DNA of 64,000 bases, taken from contig NZ_JBHRYB010000005.1 in assembly GCF_042648445.1 (NCBI RefSeq), positions 682,001 through 746,000 of the forward strand. The letters are read 5' to 3'. Below, in pieces: positions 43,374 to 52,000 of this stretch. Source of the stretch: Bacterioplanoides pacificum. Lineage in GTDB: Bacteria; Pseudomonadota; Gammaproteobacteria; Pseudomonadales; Oceanobacteraceae. The notes beneath the pieces are model-generated. The model was not told the DNA's origin. It searched no databases and saw only the letters and a list, made by a program, of their open reading frames with translations. Every line of letters starts with the position of its first letter. The stretch's first letter is position 1. Both the position numbers and the translations under genes were made by a program.

Positions 43374-43405
43374 TCCGGATTGCACTGAAACGCAATTTGC
43401 AGTAT

Positions 43406-43440
43406 TTATTTCCGATAATTTTTTTATTCCGGCGAAATAA
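43406..43440. repeat. 13-base motif, copy 3, within an imperfect inverted repeat before recombinase 2
   Basis: ATTTCCGATAATT (43408-43420) lies directly upstream of the second recombinase. A wider inverted repeat has arms TTATTTC (43406-43412) and GAAATAA (43434-43440), the latter touching the start codon. GATAAT (43414-43419) could also act as a -10 box, so the motif may overlap the recombinase promoter. Confidence 0.6.
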
Positions 43441-44666
43441 TGAGCACCTCACCCTCTCCCCTGATCGATCAGGCAGACCATCTGGGCAATCCGCTGATGT
43501 ATGCCCGGGCGCTGATGCAGCGCTTACCACAACTGCGTCAGGTGCCCGGCAGTTACGATGATCTGGTTAATACGCTGCATTTTTTATCCAGCTATGGTGG
43601 CTCTGCCGCCACTTTTAACAGTTATCGCCGCGAAGCTGAACGGCTGCTGCAATGGTGCTGGCTGGTACGTGAGGCCAACCTGACGGAACTGCGGCGCCAG
43701 GATATGGAAGATTACCTCGCCTTTTGCCAGCAACCACCGGCCAGCTGGATTGGTACCAAACAAGTGGCCCGCTTCCGCCTGCGCCAGGGGGAACGTCGGG
43801 TTAATCCCGACTGGCGGCCGTTTGTGGCGCAAACGTCAAAACGCCAGCCAGAAGCCGAGTTTGCCCTGTCACAAAAAAGCCTGCAGGCAATTTTTTCCAT
43901 TCTGTCGACCTTCTTTAATTACCTGCAGCAGGAAGATTACCTGGAGCTGAATCCGGTCAAGCTGATTCGCCAGCGCAGTCGTTACCTGCAAAAACACGCT
44001 TATCAGGAACCCATTCGCCGGATTTCCAACCTGCAATGGGATTATGTGATGGAAACCGTGGAACAACTGGCGCAGCAGAAACCCGCTGAACATGAGCGGT
44101 CATTGTTTATCATGCGCTGTTTATTTGCCATGTACCTGCGGATCTCGGAACTGGTCGCTGACGAACGCGGCACTCCGGTGATGGGCGACTTTCAGCAGGA
44201 TCGCGACCAGCACTGGTGGCTGAGGGTGATCGGTAAAGGGAATAAAGTAAGAATGGTGACCGTTTCGGATGATATGCTGCAGGCGTTAAAACGTTACCGC
44301 ACCCACCTGGGGCTGACACCACTGCCAACCGTGGGTGAACAAACACCGCTAATTGCGCGCATTAAGGGCCGTGGCCCGGTCACCAGTACCCGTCAGATCC
44401 GCTATCTGGTGCAGTCCTGCTTCGACGCCGCTTATCAGCGAATGTATGACGAGGGTATGGAAGAGGAAGCTCAGGAGCTGAAAGTGGCCACCGTGCACTG
44501 GTTGCGCCACACCGGAATTTCAGAAGATGTAAAATTCCGGCCGAAAGAACACGTCAAAGAAGATGCGGGCCACGCGAGTATGGCCACCACCGACCGCTAT
44601 ATCGATACTGAAATGCGCGAGCGCCATGCCAGCGCCCGGCACAAAAAACTGAAGCCGGAGTACTAG
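43440..44666 (+). CDS. Tyrosine recombinase/integrase 2
   Basis: This 408-aa site-specific recombinase is not closely similar to the one at 36663. Residues about 45-200 form the N-terminal core-binding domain (FNSYRREAERLLQWCW, SILSTFFNYLQQEDYL). Catalytic residues are Arg234 (LRISELV), Lys266 (GKGNK), His353 and Arg356 (HWLRHTG), His378 (DAGHASMATT) and nucleophile Tyr387 (RYID). The set is complete. It has a basic C-terminus (ARHKKLKPEY). It follows modC by 66 bases on the same strand, separated by a motif shared with the modA promoter. No adjacent attachment site, excisionase or cargo genes are seen. The role is unknown. Confidence 0.88.
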   Translation: MSTSPSPLIDQADHLGNPLMYARALMQRLPQLRQVPGSYDDLVNTLHFLSSYGGSAATFNSYRREAERLLQWCWLVREANLTELRRQDMEDYLAFCQQPPASWIGTKQVARFRLRQGERRVNPDWRPFVAQTSKRQPEAEFALSQKSLQAIFSILSTFFNYLQQEDYLELNPVKLIRQRSRYLQKHAYQEPIRRISNLQWDYVMETVEQLAQQKPAEHERSLFIMRCLFAMYLRISELVADERGTPVMGDFQQDRDQHWWLRVIGKGNKVRMVTVSDDMLQALKRYRTHLGLTPLPTVGEQTPLIARIKGRGPVTSTRQIRYLVQSCFDAAYQRMYDEGMEEEAQELKVATVHWLRHTGISEDVKFRPKEHVKEDAGHASMATTDRYIDTEMRERHASARHKKLKPEY

Positions 44667-44698
44667 CAGGCTCAGTAAACCCCGAAAAATGCAAAAGC

Positions 44699-44727
44699 TG
44701 CACAGCAATCACCACATCCGCTATAAT
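44699..44727 (+). promoter_or_regulatory. Candidate thiI promoter
   Basis: A perfect -10 box TATAAT (44722-44727) has TGCACA (44699-44704) 17 bases upstream as a -35. The thiI ATG is 38 bases after the -10. Confidence 0.55.
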
Positions 44728-44764
44728 CCGCGCCTTTTACCCAACCCCCTGAGTGCGGCTGTTC

Positions 44765-46222
44765 ATGAAGTTTGTTATCAAGCTCTTCCCTGAGATCACC
44801 ATCAAATCCCGTCCGGTGCGCAAGCAGATCACTAAGATCCTGCGCCAGAACCTGCAAACCCTGTTTCGCAAACATGAATTGTCAGCCGACGTGCAGAATC
44901 GCTGGGATAGCCTGGTGGTGGTACTGAACCATGAGGATGACAGCTCTCGTCGCCAGGCGATTCAGATTCTGACTCATACGCCGGGTATCGGTGCAGCACT
45001 GGAAATTGTTGAACACGAATTCACCACGTTGGACGAAGCTTATGGCCATGTGCGCGATGCCTACGCCGCCGAGCTGGCCGGTAAAACGTTCTGCGTGCGT
45101 ATCAAGCGGGCTGGTGAACACGATTTCACCTCCCATCAGGCCGAAATTTATATGGGCGGCGGCTTGTTAAAAGAAACGCAAGCGACTGGCGTGTCGCTGA
45201 AAAACCCGGACATCGTGGTTAAAGCCGAAATCCGTAACGACAAAGTGCAGGTTGTCCGCCAACAACTGACCGGCATCGGTGGCTATCCTCTGGGCTCTCA
45301 GGGCGAGGCATTATCGCTGATCTCCGGCGGCTTCGACTCCACCGTCGCCAGCTACCTGATGACTCGGCGCGGCATTAAAACTCACTTTTGTTTCTTTAAT
45401 CTGGGTGGCAGCGCCCACGAAATCGGGGTTAAGCAGGTTTCGCATTATTTATGGTCGAACTACAGCGAAAGCCACCGGGTAAAGTTTGTCACCGTACCGT
45501 TTGAAGGCGTAGTAGAAGAGATCCTGAAAAACATCGACGTTGGCCAGATGGGCGTGGTGTTGAAGCGTATGATGTTGCGTGCGGCCTCGCAGGTAGCAGA
45601 CCGCCTTCAGTTACCGGCGATTGTTACCGGTGAATCGGTTGCTCAGGTGGCCAGCCAGACCATTACCAATCTGGCGGTCATCGACCGGGTTTGTGACCAC
45701 ATGGTATTGCGCCCGCTGGCCGCGATGGACAAGCCGGAAATCATTGATATCTCACGCCGCATCGGTACTGAGGCCTTTGCGGCTACCATGCCGGAATATT
45801 GCGGTGTTATTTCTGTGAGACCAACCACGGTGGGTGATCTGAAAAAAGTCGAAGCGACAGAAGCCGACTTTAATTTTGAGGTGCTGGAGCAAGCACTGGC
45901 GAATGCCAGGTATGAACGTATCGACGACGTATTATCCGCCGCCGGCAGTGGTCTGGAGGATGTTGAACTGATCGCCACACCGTCGATTGATGATGTAATC
46001 ATTGATATCCGCCACCCCGGGGAAGCCGCTGACGCGCCACTGCAACTAACCAACAATGAAGTGTTGACCATTCCTTTTTATGAGCTGGACAACCGTGTTG
46101 CTGATTTAGCCGATGATCGGCGTTATTTGCTGTATTGCCAGAAAGGCACCATGAGCCGTATTCATGCGCACCACCTGAACGAACAAAAACGCGGCCAGTT
46201 TGCGGTATTTATTGACCACTGA
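44765..46222 (+). CDS. thiI: tRNA 4-thiouridine synthase / thiamine sulfurtransferase ThiI
   Basis: ThiI makes 4-thiouridine at tRNA position 8 and, through its rhodanese domain, passes sulfur to ThiS for thiazole synthesis. The start is ATG 44765, giving MKFVIKLFPEITIKSRPVRKQ as the N-terminal region; a GTG four codons upstream is less likely. The protein is 485 aa. In order come a ferredoxin-like and THUMP domain (about 1-165), the PP-loop ATPase (SGGFDST near residue 185), MPEYCGVIS with the internal disulfide cysteine, and a C-terminal rhodanese domain. The rhodanese persulfide Cys458 is in LLYCQKGTMS. This is the full enterobacterial-type fusion. A strong bidirectional terminator follows. 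Confidence 0.96.
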   Translation: MKFVIKLFPEITIKSRPVRKQITKILRQNLQTLFRKHELSADVQNRWDSLVVVLNHEDDSSRRQAIQILTHTPGIGAALEIVEHEFTTLDEAYGHVRDAYAAELAGKTFCVRIKRAGEHDFTSHQAEIYMGGGLLKETQATGVSLKNPDIVVKAEIRNDKVQVVRQQLTGIGGYPLGSQGEALSLISGGFDSTVASYLMTRRGIKTHFCFFNLGGSAHEIGVKQVSHYLWSNYSESHRVKFVTVPFEGVVEEILKNIDVGQMGVVLKRMMLRAASQVADRLQLPAIVTGESVAQVASQTITNLAVIDRVCDHMVLRPLAAMDKPEIIDISRRIGTEAFAATMPEYCGVISVRPTTVGDLKKVEATEADFNFEVLEQALANARYERIDDVLSAAGSGLEDVELIATPSIDDVIIDIRHPGEAADAPLQLTNNEVLTIPFYELDNRVADLADDRRYLLYCQKGTMSRIHAHHLNEQKRGQFAVFIDH

Positions 46223-46226
46223 ACGC

Positions 46227-46258
46227 AAAAATCCCCGGCTCAGCCGGGGATTTTTTTA
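46227..46258. terminator. Bidirectional rho-independent terminator between thiI and the convergent membrane-protein gene
   Basis: AATCCCCGGCT and AGCCGGGGATT pair perfectly around a single C, so several inner pairs must open to form the loop. An A-run lies before and seven T residues after, so it can serve both strands. Confidence 0.9.
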
Positions 46259-46278
46259 TCTGATGCCGAGCGGGTGTA

Positions 46279-46920
46279 TTACCAATCGCCCTGCAGCGCC
46301 TGCTCGGCAACATCGTTAAAGGGGCGGGCAATCAGGCCTTTGGGGGTCAGATGTACCGCAAATACGGCGCCATTTTCCAGTGGCATATAAACCGCACTGC
46401 CGTATTGCGCATCGAGCCAGAGCCCGGCATTGTGCATTGATTGCCATAAATCAAACCAGCGGGATTCGGACAGTGAATACACCGTTCTTGGTGCAGTCCG
46501 CTCTTGCTCAAGGGATAAATAGCGCCCAGATAAACGATCAAGCCGATACAGGGGTTTGGCGCCAGCCGCTGCCAGTGGGCCGATCCAGGTCAGCAGGCGG
46601 ACATCTAACTGCCACTGATCACCGGCTACTTTAAAACGCCGCTCTTCACCGCCGGACTCCGCCAGGGTGACGTCATAACTCTGGTCACCCAGCTGATAAA
46701 TGCTTAATGTGGCAACCGGCTCTTCATGCTGCAGTTGTCGATAGCTCCAGACATCGACCAGAGTAAATAAGCCAAAAATACAGGCAGCCAGTAAAATAAA
46801 TCCCGCACTGCCCTTCAGCCAATATGTAAACCATTCCCGGCCACGCCAGGCGATTGCAATCAGAACGACAGCAATCAGGATAAAAATAACCGTGAATGCT
46901 GTTAATCCGGGCTGCAACAT
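46279..46920 (-). CDS. Conserved two-helix membrane protein of unknown function
   Basis: I do not recognise a named family with confidence. The 213-aa protein has two hydrophobic segments (about 7-25 and 38-58) joined by a short basic loop (WRGREWFTYWLKG), placing the loop in the cytoplasm. The rest, about 150 residues, forms a periplasmic domain. That domain is beta-rich, with regularly spaced strands such as YDVTLAESGGEERRFKVAGDQWQLD and RTVYSLSESRWFDLWQSM. It starts 1 base after the stop of the ChpA-like gene, so the two are almost certainly cotranscribed and may act together. Confidence 0.75.
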   Translation of the reverse strand: MLQPGLTAFTVIFILIAVVLIAIAWRGREWFTYWLKGSAGFILLAACIFGLFTLVDVWSYRQLQHEEPVATLSIYQLGDQSYDVTLAESGGEERRFKVAGDQWQLDVRLLTWIGPLAAAGAKPLYRLDRLSGRYLSLEQERTAPRTVYSLSESRWFDLWQSMHNAGLWLDAQYGSAVYMPLENGAVFAVHLTPKGLIARPFNDVAEQALQGDW

Positions 46921-46921
46921 A

Positions 46922-48565
46922 TTAATCCCTTAAAATAATCAGGCTTTCTTTAGCCAGTTTGAGGGCATCATCTGAGCCGGTTGACTGGCCAATCATAGAA
47001 TCGAGGAAATATTCAATCGCGGTAATCGCATCGGCGAAAGCTTCCAGTTGTTGCTCGCCGGGTTTGCTGTCTGCTTCCAGCATTTTGCGCGCGACAAATA
47101 TTTCCAGCTCATGCAGCAACTCAGCAACCTCGGAGCGCTCCAGGAAAATCAGCGAGCCGGCAACATCATGCAGGCTTTTACCAATATTCTTCACATGCAG
47201 CGGGTCACCACTGGAATCGACGTATGAGCCGATAGCCCGTTTAATCAGTGTCATCGCTGTCATAGATTCGGATAACACCGCAATCCGCGCCTCCGCCAGA
47301 CTGACAGGATCAACCAGCGAGGAATGATCCAGACCAGACTGGGTCATGCCACGCATTTCCTGCTCGATACGAATAATACCATCAGCCAGCGCCGACATAT
47401 GCGCCTGAATACCATCAACTCCGTTGGCTTTTAACGCCACACATAAACGTTTGGTTAGTTCAGCGGCCTCGTTGAGGTTAGCAATTTGCAGGGTATCGGA
47501 AATGCGGCTCAGACTATCGATTAACTCATTAAAGTTGGCTTCACTGGTGTCGGTGCGTTCCAGCAGGTCAATCAGGTCTTTTACCGACTGCAACTCTTCC
47601 TGTAAGGCTTCAGATAAGGAGTCAAACGCAGACTGATCCGGCCCGGCCAACTGCTGGCGGGCGGCGGCTAAATGGGATTCTTTGACGCCATCACCAACGT
47701 GGAACTGTTGCTGAACCTGTTGGATGGCCGGCGTTTCATCTTTTGCCAGGGCAACCAGATACAACAACTCTTTTAACAGCCAGTCTGGCATTTTTTCGCC
47801 AAACGCTTTGCCTTCACTCTCCTGTACTTTGCGCACCTGGCGATCCAGCGCCCCCAGCAAACTCAGGCGCTGCGGGGTAATTTCATATTCATCCTGAGAT
47901 AACGCATCCAGCGCCGCCATCGTAACGTACCAGAATGGCCATGATGCTCCGCCACGACTGGCTTTTTCAAATCGTTTAATCGCCCGCTGCATCACCTGCA
48001 CCGGACCGCGGCGGCCTTCGTTACGAATCAGGCCAATCAGACCTAACTGATACAACTGACGGGCACGACGGTACGGAAAACTGCCCGCGCTTGCGTCAGC
48101 CGCCGGGGCTTTAAGCTGCGGGCGCAGATTCACTAAAAAGAAATAGGCTTCAGGAAGTGGTTTTTCATGGCGTTGCTTACGGATATCGTTAATTGTCGGG
48201 ATCAGCAGACTGGGCGCAACCAGATCACCGCCAGCAACCGCATCAACATACCGCTTGAGAAAAACGATCGCCTGGGTAAAGGTGGATAACACCGATTCGC
48301 TGACGGCCTGGGCACGAACAGTACGGCCGGTTTCAGCGAGCTCTTCACAAATGCGCTCACCGGCTCGAAAGTCCAGCATTTTGAACGTGCCGCGCACCTG
48401 CTGAATCTCTTCCAGAAATAACGTCAGACTGTCGCTGCTTCCGTTTTCCGAATAGGCATCCAGTTGCACAGCCGCCTGATCAAGAGCATTAGCCAGCTCT
48501 GACTTAACCAGATTGAGTGATGCTGCGAAGTGTGACACCTCACTTCCTGTTGTAATATCCGCCAT
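46922..48565 (-). CDS. Orphan protein resembling the N-terminal region of ChpA/PilL (degenerate Hpt domains)
   Basis: This 547-aa all-helical protein follows the pattern of the N-terminal several hundred residues of ChpA, the Pil-Chp CheA-like kinase of twitching motility. Matching segments are LALNQARQ-like SELANALDQAAVQL, the EEIQQVRGTFKMLDFRAGER helix, and SLLIPTINDIRKQRHEKPLPE. The phosphoryl-accepting histidine of an Hpt domain is missing in the first unit (IQQVRG). In a late unit, SLHDVAGSLIFLER has His but AG in place of KG. There is no CheA kinase, CheW or receiver domain. It is probably a scaffold or regulator acting in trans. It pairs with the membrane protein downstream. Confidence 0.72.
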   Translation of the reverse strand: MADITTGSEVSHFAASLNLVKSELANALDQAAVQLDAYSENGSSDSLTLFLEEIQQVRGTFKMLDFRAGERICEELAETGRTVRAQAVSESVLSTFTQAIVFLKRYVDAVAGGDLVAPSLLIPTINDIRKQRHEKPLPEAYFFLVNLRPQLKAPAADASAGSFPYRRARQLYQLGLIGLIRNEGRRGPVQVMQRAIKRFEKASRGGASWPFWYVTMAALDALSQDEYEITPQRLSLLGALDRQVRKVQESEGKAFGEKMPDWLLKELLYLVALAKDETPAIQQVQQQFHVGDGVKESHLAAARQQLAGPDQSAFDSLSEALQEELQSVKDLIDLLERTDTSEANFNELIDSLSRISDTLQIANLNEAAELTKRLCVALKANGVDGIQAHMSALADGIIRIEQEMRGMTQSGLDHSSLVDPVSLAEARIAVLSESMTAMTLIKRAIGSYVDSSGDPLHVKNIGKSLHDVAGSLIFLERSEVAELLHELEIFVARKMLEADSKPGEQQLEAFADAITAIEYFLDSMIGQSTGSDDALKLAKESLIILRD

Positions 48566-48878
48566 GCTTGGATCGTTCTTTAGTTGTATTTGCTGTCATT
48601 CTACCCACTAACTGTGGAAAGCGCGAAATTTTTACGTCAAACCTTCACCTGAATATACTCCGGTTTGCCAACAAAATCACAGAGTTAGACCAGAGGCGTC
48701 TGCTTATGTCTAATCGGTGCAATCGGATGTGGGTAACATTCTGGGTGACTACGATCGCCAGCAAGGTCAGAACATGCCCCAAAATGGTCGCTCAGCTTTG
48801 GGATCAGGGTCTGGCCACCGCTTTCCTGCTGACCTGGCACTGCCCTACACCCGGGTGATGACCGGCGTGGCAGCATTA
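48566..48878. other. 313-base stretch without a recognisable gene
   Basis: This region lies between the ChpA-like gene (start side) and dnaQ (end side), both on the minus strand. Short frames exist on the plus strand, but their products have no recognisable composition or start signals. It should contain the promoter of the ChpA-like gene. I see no tRNA fold and no T-run terminator for dnaQ. rnhA is not present here either. Confidence 0.5.
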
Positions 48879-49580
48879 TCACTCACGCCGCCAGATTGCA
48901 CCCTCACTTTTTTTATCGACCAGATCCAGAAACTGCTGATGCGCCTGAACTTCGGCTGCCGTCGCCATAACAACTTTAAGCTCAGCGTTGTTGAGCAATG
49001 ACTCGTCGAGACTGATATCAGCCACACCATTATCGTTGTTATCTTCCACCGCCAGCGCCAGATCCGTCTGCCCACCTGTCATCGCCAGGTACACATCCGC
49101 CAGAATTTCGGAGTCAAGCAATGCGCCGTGGAGTTCACGATGGCTGTTATCGATATCATAACGTTTACATAACGCATCCAGACTGACCCGGGAGCCGGGA
49201 AACATCTCCCGCGCCAGCGTTAAGGTATCCAGTACGCCACAGAATTCCCGGGTGCGGGACAAATTCAGCCGGTCGAATTCCGCATCCATCATACCGACGT
49301 CAAACGCTGCATTGTGGATCACCAGCTCGGCGCCGGCGATGAATTCACGGAATTCATCCGCCACCTGTGCAAACACCGGCGCGCCGCTTTCTTCCAGCCA
49401 CTCAATGGAAATACCATGCACTTCCTGGGCTTCGGCATCGATGGCACGTTGTGGGTGTACATAGCGATGGTAATGTCGCCCGGTCAGTTTCCGCTCAATG
49501 ACTTCAACACAACCAATCTCAATAATACGGTGACCTTCACCAATACCTGTGGTCTCGGTGTCCAGTACGACTTGTCTCAT
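48879..49580 (-). CDS. dnaQ: DNA polymerase III epsilon subunit (3'-5' proofreading exonuclease)
   Basis: DnaQ is the proofreading exonuclease of the replicative polymerase core. The start is the ATG at 49578-49580 (MRQVVLDTETTG), preceded by an AGAG-containing leader; the frame is open further upstream through the methyltransferase gene but that is not coding. The protein is 233 aa. Exo I is VLDTETTG, with the two metal-binding acidic residues Asp and Glu. Exo II is in ELVIHNAAFDVGMMD, and Exo III in HRELHGALLDSEILADVYLAMTGGQ (the catalytic His and Asp are within this stretch). The C-terminal tail that binds the polymerase alpha subunit ends in AIWRRE. It lies 25 bases after the methyltransferase gene. 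Confidence 0.96.
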   Translation of the reverse strand: MRQVVLDTETTGIGEGHRIIEIGCVEVIERKLTGRHYHRYVHPQRAIDAEAQEVHGISIEWLEESGAPVFAQVADEFREFIAGAELVIHNAAFDVGMMDAEFDRLNLSRTREFCGVLDTLTLAREMFPGSRVSLDALCKRYDIDNSHRELHGALLDSEILADVYLAMTGGQTDLALAVEDNNDNGVADISLDESLLNNAELKVVMATAAEVQAHQQFLDLVDKKSEGAIWRRE

Positions 49581-49605
49581 AGTGTTACTCTGTTGTCCGG
49601 AGCGC

Positions 49606-50370
49606 TCAGCGCCCCTGAATACGATTAGCCTGACGCACAGCCGGCGCCGGCATAACAAAACCGCCGGGCTGTGACAGCCAGCGTTTTTCGCGAATATGGG
49701 TGGTGCCGGCAATCGTCTTGCGCGCCACCAGAATATAACCATTGCCCGGCAACCAGCGTTTATTCACCAGCAGCCGGTCGGCACGACGACTCAGCCGCTC
49801 CGACAGCAGCGTCAACGGCCATACATGGGCAATATGTTCAACACTTTCGGTGCGGAAATCCAACAATGTCAGCCAGTCCTGCAGCCGCGGACAGGTTACC
49901 GGGTTGGCAATCCAGGGCAGTTCAGTTGACAGCATCTGCAGCCAGCGGGCCACACCCCACCATCCCACCGGATTAAACCCCACCACCACCAGATAACCGT
50001 TCGGCACCAGCGACCGGGCCGCTTCGCGGATCAGCTGATGTGGCCGGCGACTGAGATCCAGAGTGTGTTGCAGAACAACCACATCCAGCGATTCGTCCGG
50101 CAATGGCCAGGCGTCATCCTTGCTTCGCAATTGCGCCTCAACTTCGCCGTTCTGCCACGGAAAAGCCATACGGAAATTATGCTGGCAACGGCTGTATTTG
50201 AGAAACTGCGGCTCCTGATCGACCCCGGCATACGCCAGCTGCAGCCCCCGGAAGTCAGCCACAATATCACTGAGCCAGCCAGCCTCCAGGGCCAGCAGAC
50301 GAGTGGCGCTGTTTTTTTGCAGCCAGCGCCGATAAGCATCAACTTTGATGCGGTTTGCCATTCTGTTCAT
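49606..50370 (-). CDS. SAM-dependent methyltransferase (YafS-like)
   Basis: This 254-aa class I methyltransferase occupies the yafS position next to dnaQ. The cofactor-binding region is atypical in the first glycine motif (LALEAGWLSDIV). The methyltransferase-11-type acidic loop and helix LPDESLDVVVLQHTLDLSRRP and VPNGYLVVVGFNPVGWWG are clear. The basic C-terminal third includes REKRWLSQPG. Substrate is unknown. In Pseudomonas and E. coli relatives rnhA lies beside this gene and dnaQ, but here the two genes are only 25 bases apart. It is divergent from mltD. Confidence 0.85.
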   Translation of the reverse strand: MNRMANRIKVDAYRRWLQKNSATRLLALEAGWLSDIVADFRGLQLAYAGVDQEPQFLKYSRCQHNFRMAFPWQNGEVEAQLRSKDDAWPLPDESLDVVVLQHTLDLSRRPHQLIREAARSLVPNGYLVVVGFNPVGWWGVARWLQMLSTELPWIANPVTCPRLQDWLTLLDFRTESVEHIAHVWPLTLLSERLSRRADRLLVNKRWLPGNGYILVARKTIAGTTHIREKRWLSQPGGFVMPAPAVRQANRIQGR

Positions 50371-50449
50371 TACGTCCGTCCGAATTCCTTGCTAGCCCGG
50401 CTTGCGGTAATTAGACTTGGCGGCCTTTCATTTTTGCTATTGTAAACAG

Positions 50450-52000
50450 ATGATGTACCTGAAACCATTTTTAATCGCCGCCGCTTTATCATTGGCATCC
50501 GGCTGCGCCCATCAGCAAACTGCGCAACAAGATACTCCGGTGCGCAAAGCCGATGCCAGCGTTGTTATTTACGACGCCCCTCAAACTACCGAACTGAATC
50601 AGAGCCATGATGATATCTGGGAACGTATCATCGACGCCTACAGTCTGAACCTGCAGGTTGAAAACCCCCGCATTCAGTCACAGCTGAACTGGTATAAATC
50701 TCATCCGCGCTACCTCGACCGGGTAGCCAGCCGCGGGGTGCGTTATCTGCATTTTATTGCCGAGCAGATTGAAGCACGTGAGGTTCCCGGCGAGCTGGCA
50801 TTATTGCCCATCGTCGAAAGCGCGTTTGATCCTTTTGCCTATTCTCATGGCCGGGCCTCCGGTGTATGGCAGTTTATTCCGGCAACCGGCCGTGATTTTG
50901 GCCTGCAACAGGACTGGTGGCACGATGGCCGGCGTGACATTCGCGCCGCAACCGAAGCGGCTCTGCGTTATCTCAGTGCGTTACAGCGTGAATTCAAAGG
51001 GGATTGGCTGCTGGCACTGGCCGCTTATAATTCCGGTGCCGGTACCGTCCGCAAAGCCATCCGTAAAAACCGCCGGGCCGGCAAACCAACCGACTTCTGG
51101 TCGCTCAGCCTGCCGCGCGAAACCCGGGCCTATGTACCCAAACTGATTGCTCTGGCAAAACTGGTCAAAGACCCGGAATATTATGGCGTGAGTTTAAAGC
51201 CGCTGGCTAACGAACCGTACTTTGCTGTGGTCAACACCGGCGGTCAGATTGATCTGTCCCAGGCCGCTGAACTGGCCGAGACCAGTCTGGAAGAAATCTA
51301 CAAACTGAACCCGGAATACAACCGCTGGGCAACCCACCCTCAGGGACCACATGAATTATTGATCCCGGTGGAAAAACGCGACGTATTCGAACAACAAATC
51401 GCCTTATTGCCGAAAAACGCCCGGGTCAAATGGCAACGCTATCAGGTGCGTTCCGGTGACAGCCTGCTGACTATCTCGCGCCGCTTCCACACCACTCCGG
51501 ACGCGTTAAAACAGGCCAACGGACTGCGTGGCAGTGTGATCCGGGCCGGCCAGCAGCTGCTGATTCCAGCCGCATTTAAAGGCCAGAAGGCCTACTCTCA
51601 CAGCGTTGGCCAACGGTTAGCGCGGTTAAAGCAGGCACGCCAGCCATCAAATACCCAAAAGCTGGAATACAGCGTGCAAAGTGGCGACAGCTTCTGGCAA
51701 ATCGCCCGCAATCACGATGTAAAAGTATCTCAGCTGGCACGCTGGAATGGCATGGCACCGGGAGATCCGCTCAAAGCCGGCCAGACGCTGGTGATCTGGA
51801 GTAAAAAAAGCCAGCCCAACAAACGGGAAGTGATCCGCAAAGTCCGCTACCGGGTACGCAGTGGTGATTCATTAGCCCGGATTGCACAGAAATTCAGTGT
51901 CCGGGTATCCGACATTCGCCGCTGGAACAGCAAACAAACCCGCTCAAAGTATCTGCAGCCAGGGCAACGACTGACCCTGTATGTGGACGTGACCCGCTAG
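50450..52000 (+). CDS. mltD: Membrane-bound lytic murein transglycosylase D (lipoprotein, three LysM)
   Basis: MltD cleaves peptidoglycan glycan strands to 1,6-anhydro products at the outer membrane. The start is ATG 50450 (the next codon is also ATG). The lipoprotein signal ends at LASGC with lipidated Cys19; Ala follows at +2, consistent with the outer membrane. The SLT domain has catalytic Glu123 in LPIVESAFDP, then SGVWQFIPATGRDFGL and LALAAYNSGAGTV. Three C-terminal LysM repeats (YQVRSGDSL, YSVQSGDSF, YRVRSGDSL) begin near residues 332, 405 and 467. The total is 516 aa. The next gene starts immediately after its stop. Confidence 0.95.
   Translation: MMYLKPFLIAAALSLASGCAHQQTAQQDTPVRKADASVVIYDAPQTTELNQSHDDIWERIIDAYSLNLQVENPRIQSQLNWYKSHPRYLDRVASRGVRYLHFIAEQIEAREVPGELALLPIVESAFDPFAYSHGRASGVWQFIPATGRDFGLQQDWWHDGRRDIRAATEAALRYLSALQREFKGDWLLALAAYNSGAGTVRKAIRKNRRAGKPTDFWSLSLPRETRAYVPKLIALAKLVKDPEYYGVSLKPLANEPYFAVVNTGGQIDLSQAAELAETSLEEIYKLNPEYNRWATHPQGPHELLIPVEKRDVFEQQIALLPKNARVKWQRYQVRSGDSLLTISRRFHTTPDALKQANGLRGSVIRAGQQLLIPAAFKGQKAYSHSVGQRLARLKQARQPSNTQKLEYSVQSGDSFWQIARNHDVKVSQLARWNGMAPGDPLKAGQTLVIWSKKSQPNKREVIRKVRYRVRSGDSLARIAQKFSVRVSDIRRWNSKQTRSKYLQPGQRLTLYVDVTR

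Noticed and set aside
48568..49001. Two overlapping plus-strand frames across the gap before dnaQ
   Set aside because: They have no recognisable protein character and no convincing ribosome-binding site, and the longer one overlaps dnaQ antisense.
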